From: Hysterium pulicare CBS 123377
Lineage: Eukaryota > Ascomycota > Dothideomycetes > Hysteriales > Hysteriaceae
Assembly (NCBI GenBank): GCA_000467715.1
Contig: AJFK01000768.1
Span: forward strand, 50,994-114,993
Length of the DNA stretch: 64,000 nt
Direction: 5' to 3'
Shown here piece by piece: positions 63,495 through 64,000 of the stretch; the stretch's first letter is position 1, and every line of letters begins with the position of its first letter. The position numbers were made by a program, and so were the translations under genes. Under the pieces are notes generated by a model, which saw only the letters and a program-made list of their open reading frames with translations, did not search any database and was not told the origin of the DNA.

Positions 63495-64000
63495 TCTCCG
63501 CTTTAGAGATCCCTGTGGAAAGAGGATTCAACATTTAAGGCGAGCTATCGTGTTTCGGACTTTGGGTTTCGTTGTTTAGGGTGTTTATGGGCTTTGGACT
63601 TTAACAGCTCACTCCACTATCGAATCGTTGATGTCGACTCTGACTTGCACTTTCACTCTATATGGCGCATATACAAGACGGGACGGGTGGGTACTGGGAT
63701 ATGTGGGGTTTGCTCATACAAGGCGTTCCATGTGCTTTTCTGATTTGAACTGCCTTTTGTCTCCTCTTTTTTGATATACCTCCCTATCATTTTGGAGTTT
63801 TGCTTATCGCGTGGCATTGCTTTCGCGCTTGTTTTGCGCGGTGGGGAGGAGTTTTATTTGGCTAAGGTTTATGGTAGTTGCTCTGCCTCCCCCCTTTGCC
63901 TGTACAGCGCGTTTGATATATATCTATATAGAAATGGAAATACCAGAAAACAAGTTATAGGTTTTGAGGGTTTTTGTGGGGGGGGGGGGGGGGGGGGGGG
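63495..64000. other. 3' flank ending in poly-G
   Basis: About 500 bp of 3' flanking sequence with CT- and T-rich patches and no gene. The last 23 bases (63978-64000) are all G. Confidence 0.6.
63978..64000 (+). repeat. Homopolymer G run at window end
   Basis: Twenty-three consecutive G. Runs this long are rare in fungal genomes and typical of contig ends built from low-signal reads. Confidence 0.8.

Noticed and set aside
1-64000. CRISPR array, rRNA or prokaryotic operon structure
   Set aside because: Spliceosomal introns and fungal families throughout; no regular spacer repeats or rRNA-like sequence seen.

Overview
The window looks like nuclear DNA of a filamentous ascomycete (Pezizomycotina; Leotiomycetes is possible but only a guess). 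Genes are split by short introns of about 48-180 bp with GTNNGT donors. Typical fungal families are present (HET domain, DUF3425 bZIP, TRI12-type MFS, NIPSNAP, OPT). Gene spacing is loose, and both strands are used.

Bases 89-20401 hold an apparent catabolic cluster. In order: a bZIP regulator (-), a DUF1446/AtuA-like protein (-), a tandem ABM-domain protein (-), an MFS transporter (-), an SDR (-), acyl-CoA ligase 1 (+), enoyl-CoA hydratase 1 (-), a second AtuA-like protein (+), a MaoC-type hydratase (+), enoyl-CoA hydratase 2 (-) and acyl-CoA ligase 2 (+). The ligase, crotonase and AtuA families are each present twice. Both ligases and hydratase 1 end in canonical peroxisomal signals (SKL, AKL, SRL). 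Three intergenic regions share the 11-bp element AATGATTCATT, once inside a perfect 17-bp palindrome. I read this as a peroxisomal CoA-thioester degradation route for an unidentified carboxylic acid, possibly controlled by the cluster's own bZIP. The substrate and the role of the AtuA-like proteins cannot be told from sequence.

Bases 20.4-35.4 kb are a mixed accessory region. It holds a type II membrane GT31-like glycosyltransferase with a PAN-like tail, a dihydroflavonol-reductase-like SDR, a 61-bp tandem repeat, a methyltransferase, an F-box-like protein, a 39-residue zinc-ribbon-like micro-gene, a MARVEL-like four-span protein, a HET-domain protein and an ADP-ribosylglycohydrolase. Long intergenic stretches contain AT-rich DNA and degenerate repeats.

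Bases 36.3-63.5 kb are mostly conserved housekeeping genes: NIPSNAP, a CDP-alcohol phosphotransferase with a 10-nt microexon, an OPT transporter, SCO1, lipoyl(octanoyl) transferase, POP7, a tail-anchored FHA protein resembling the STRIPAK subunit SLMAP/PRO45, MGR2/Romo1, a metallophosphoesterase, a secreted SRPBCC-like protein, a stand-alone MetE-like protein and a large BCAS3-like protein. Several of these are mitochondrial. The window ends in a run of 23 G, probably an assembly or contig-end artefact.

Exon coordinates were derived by hand from splice consensus and reading-frame continuity. Where I give exact exons, the summed length is a multiple of three.
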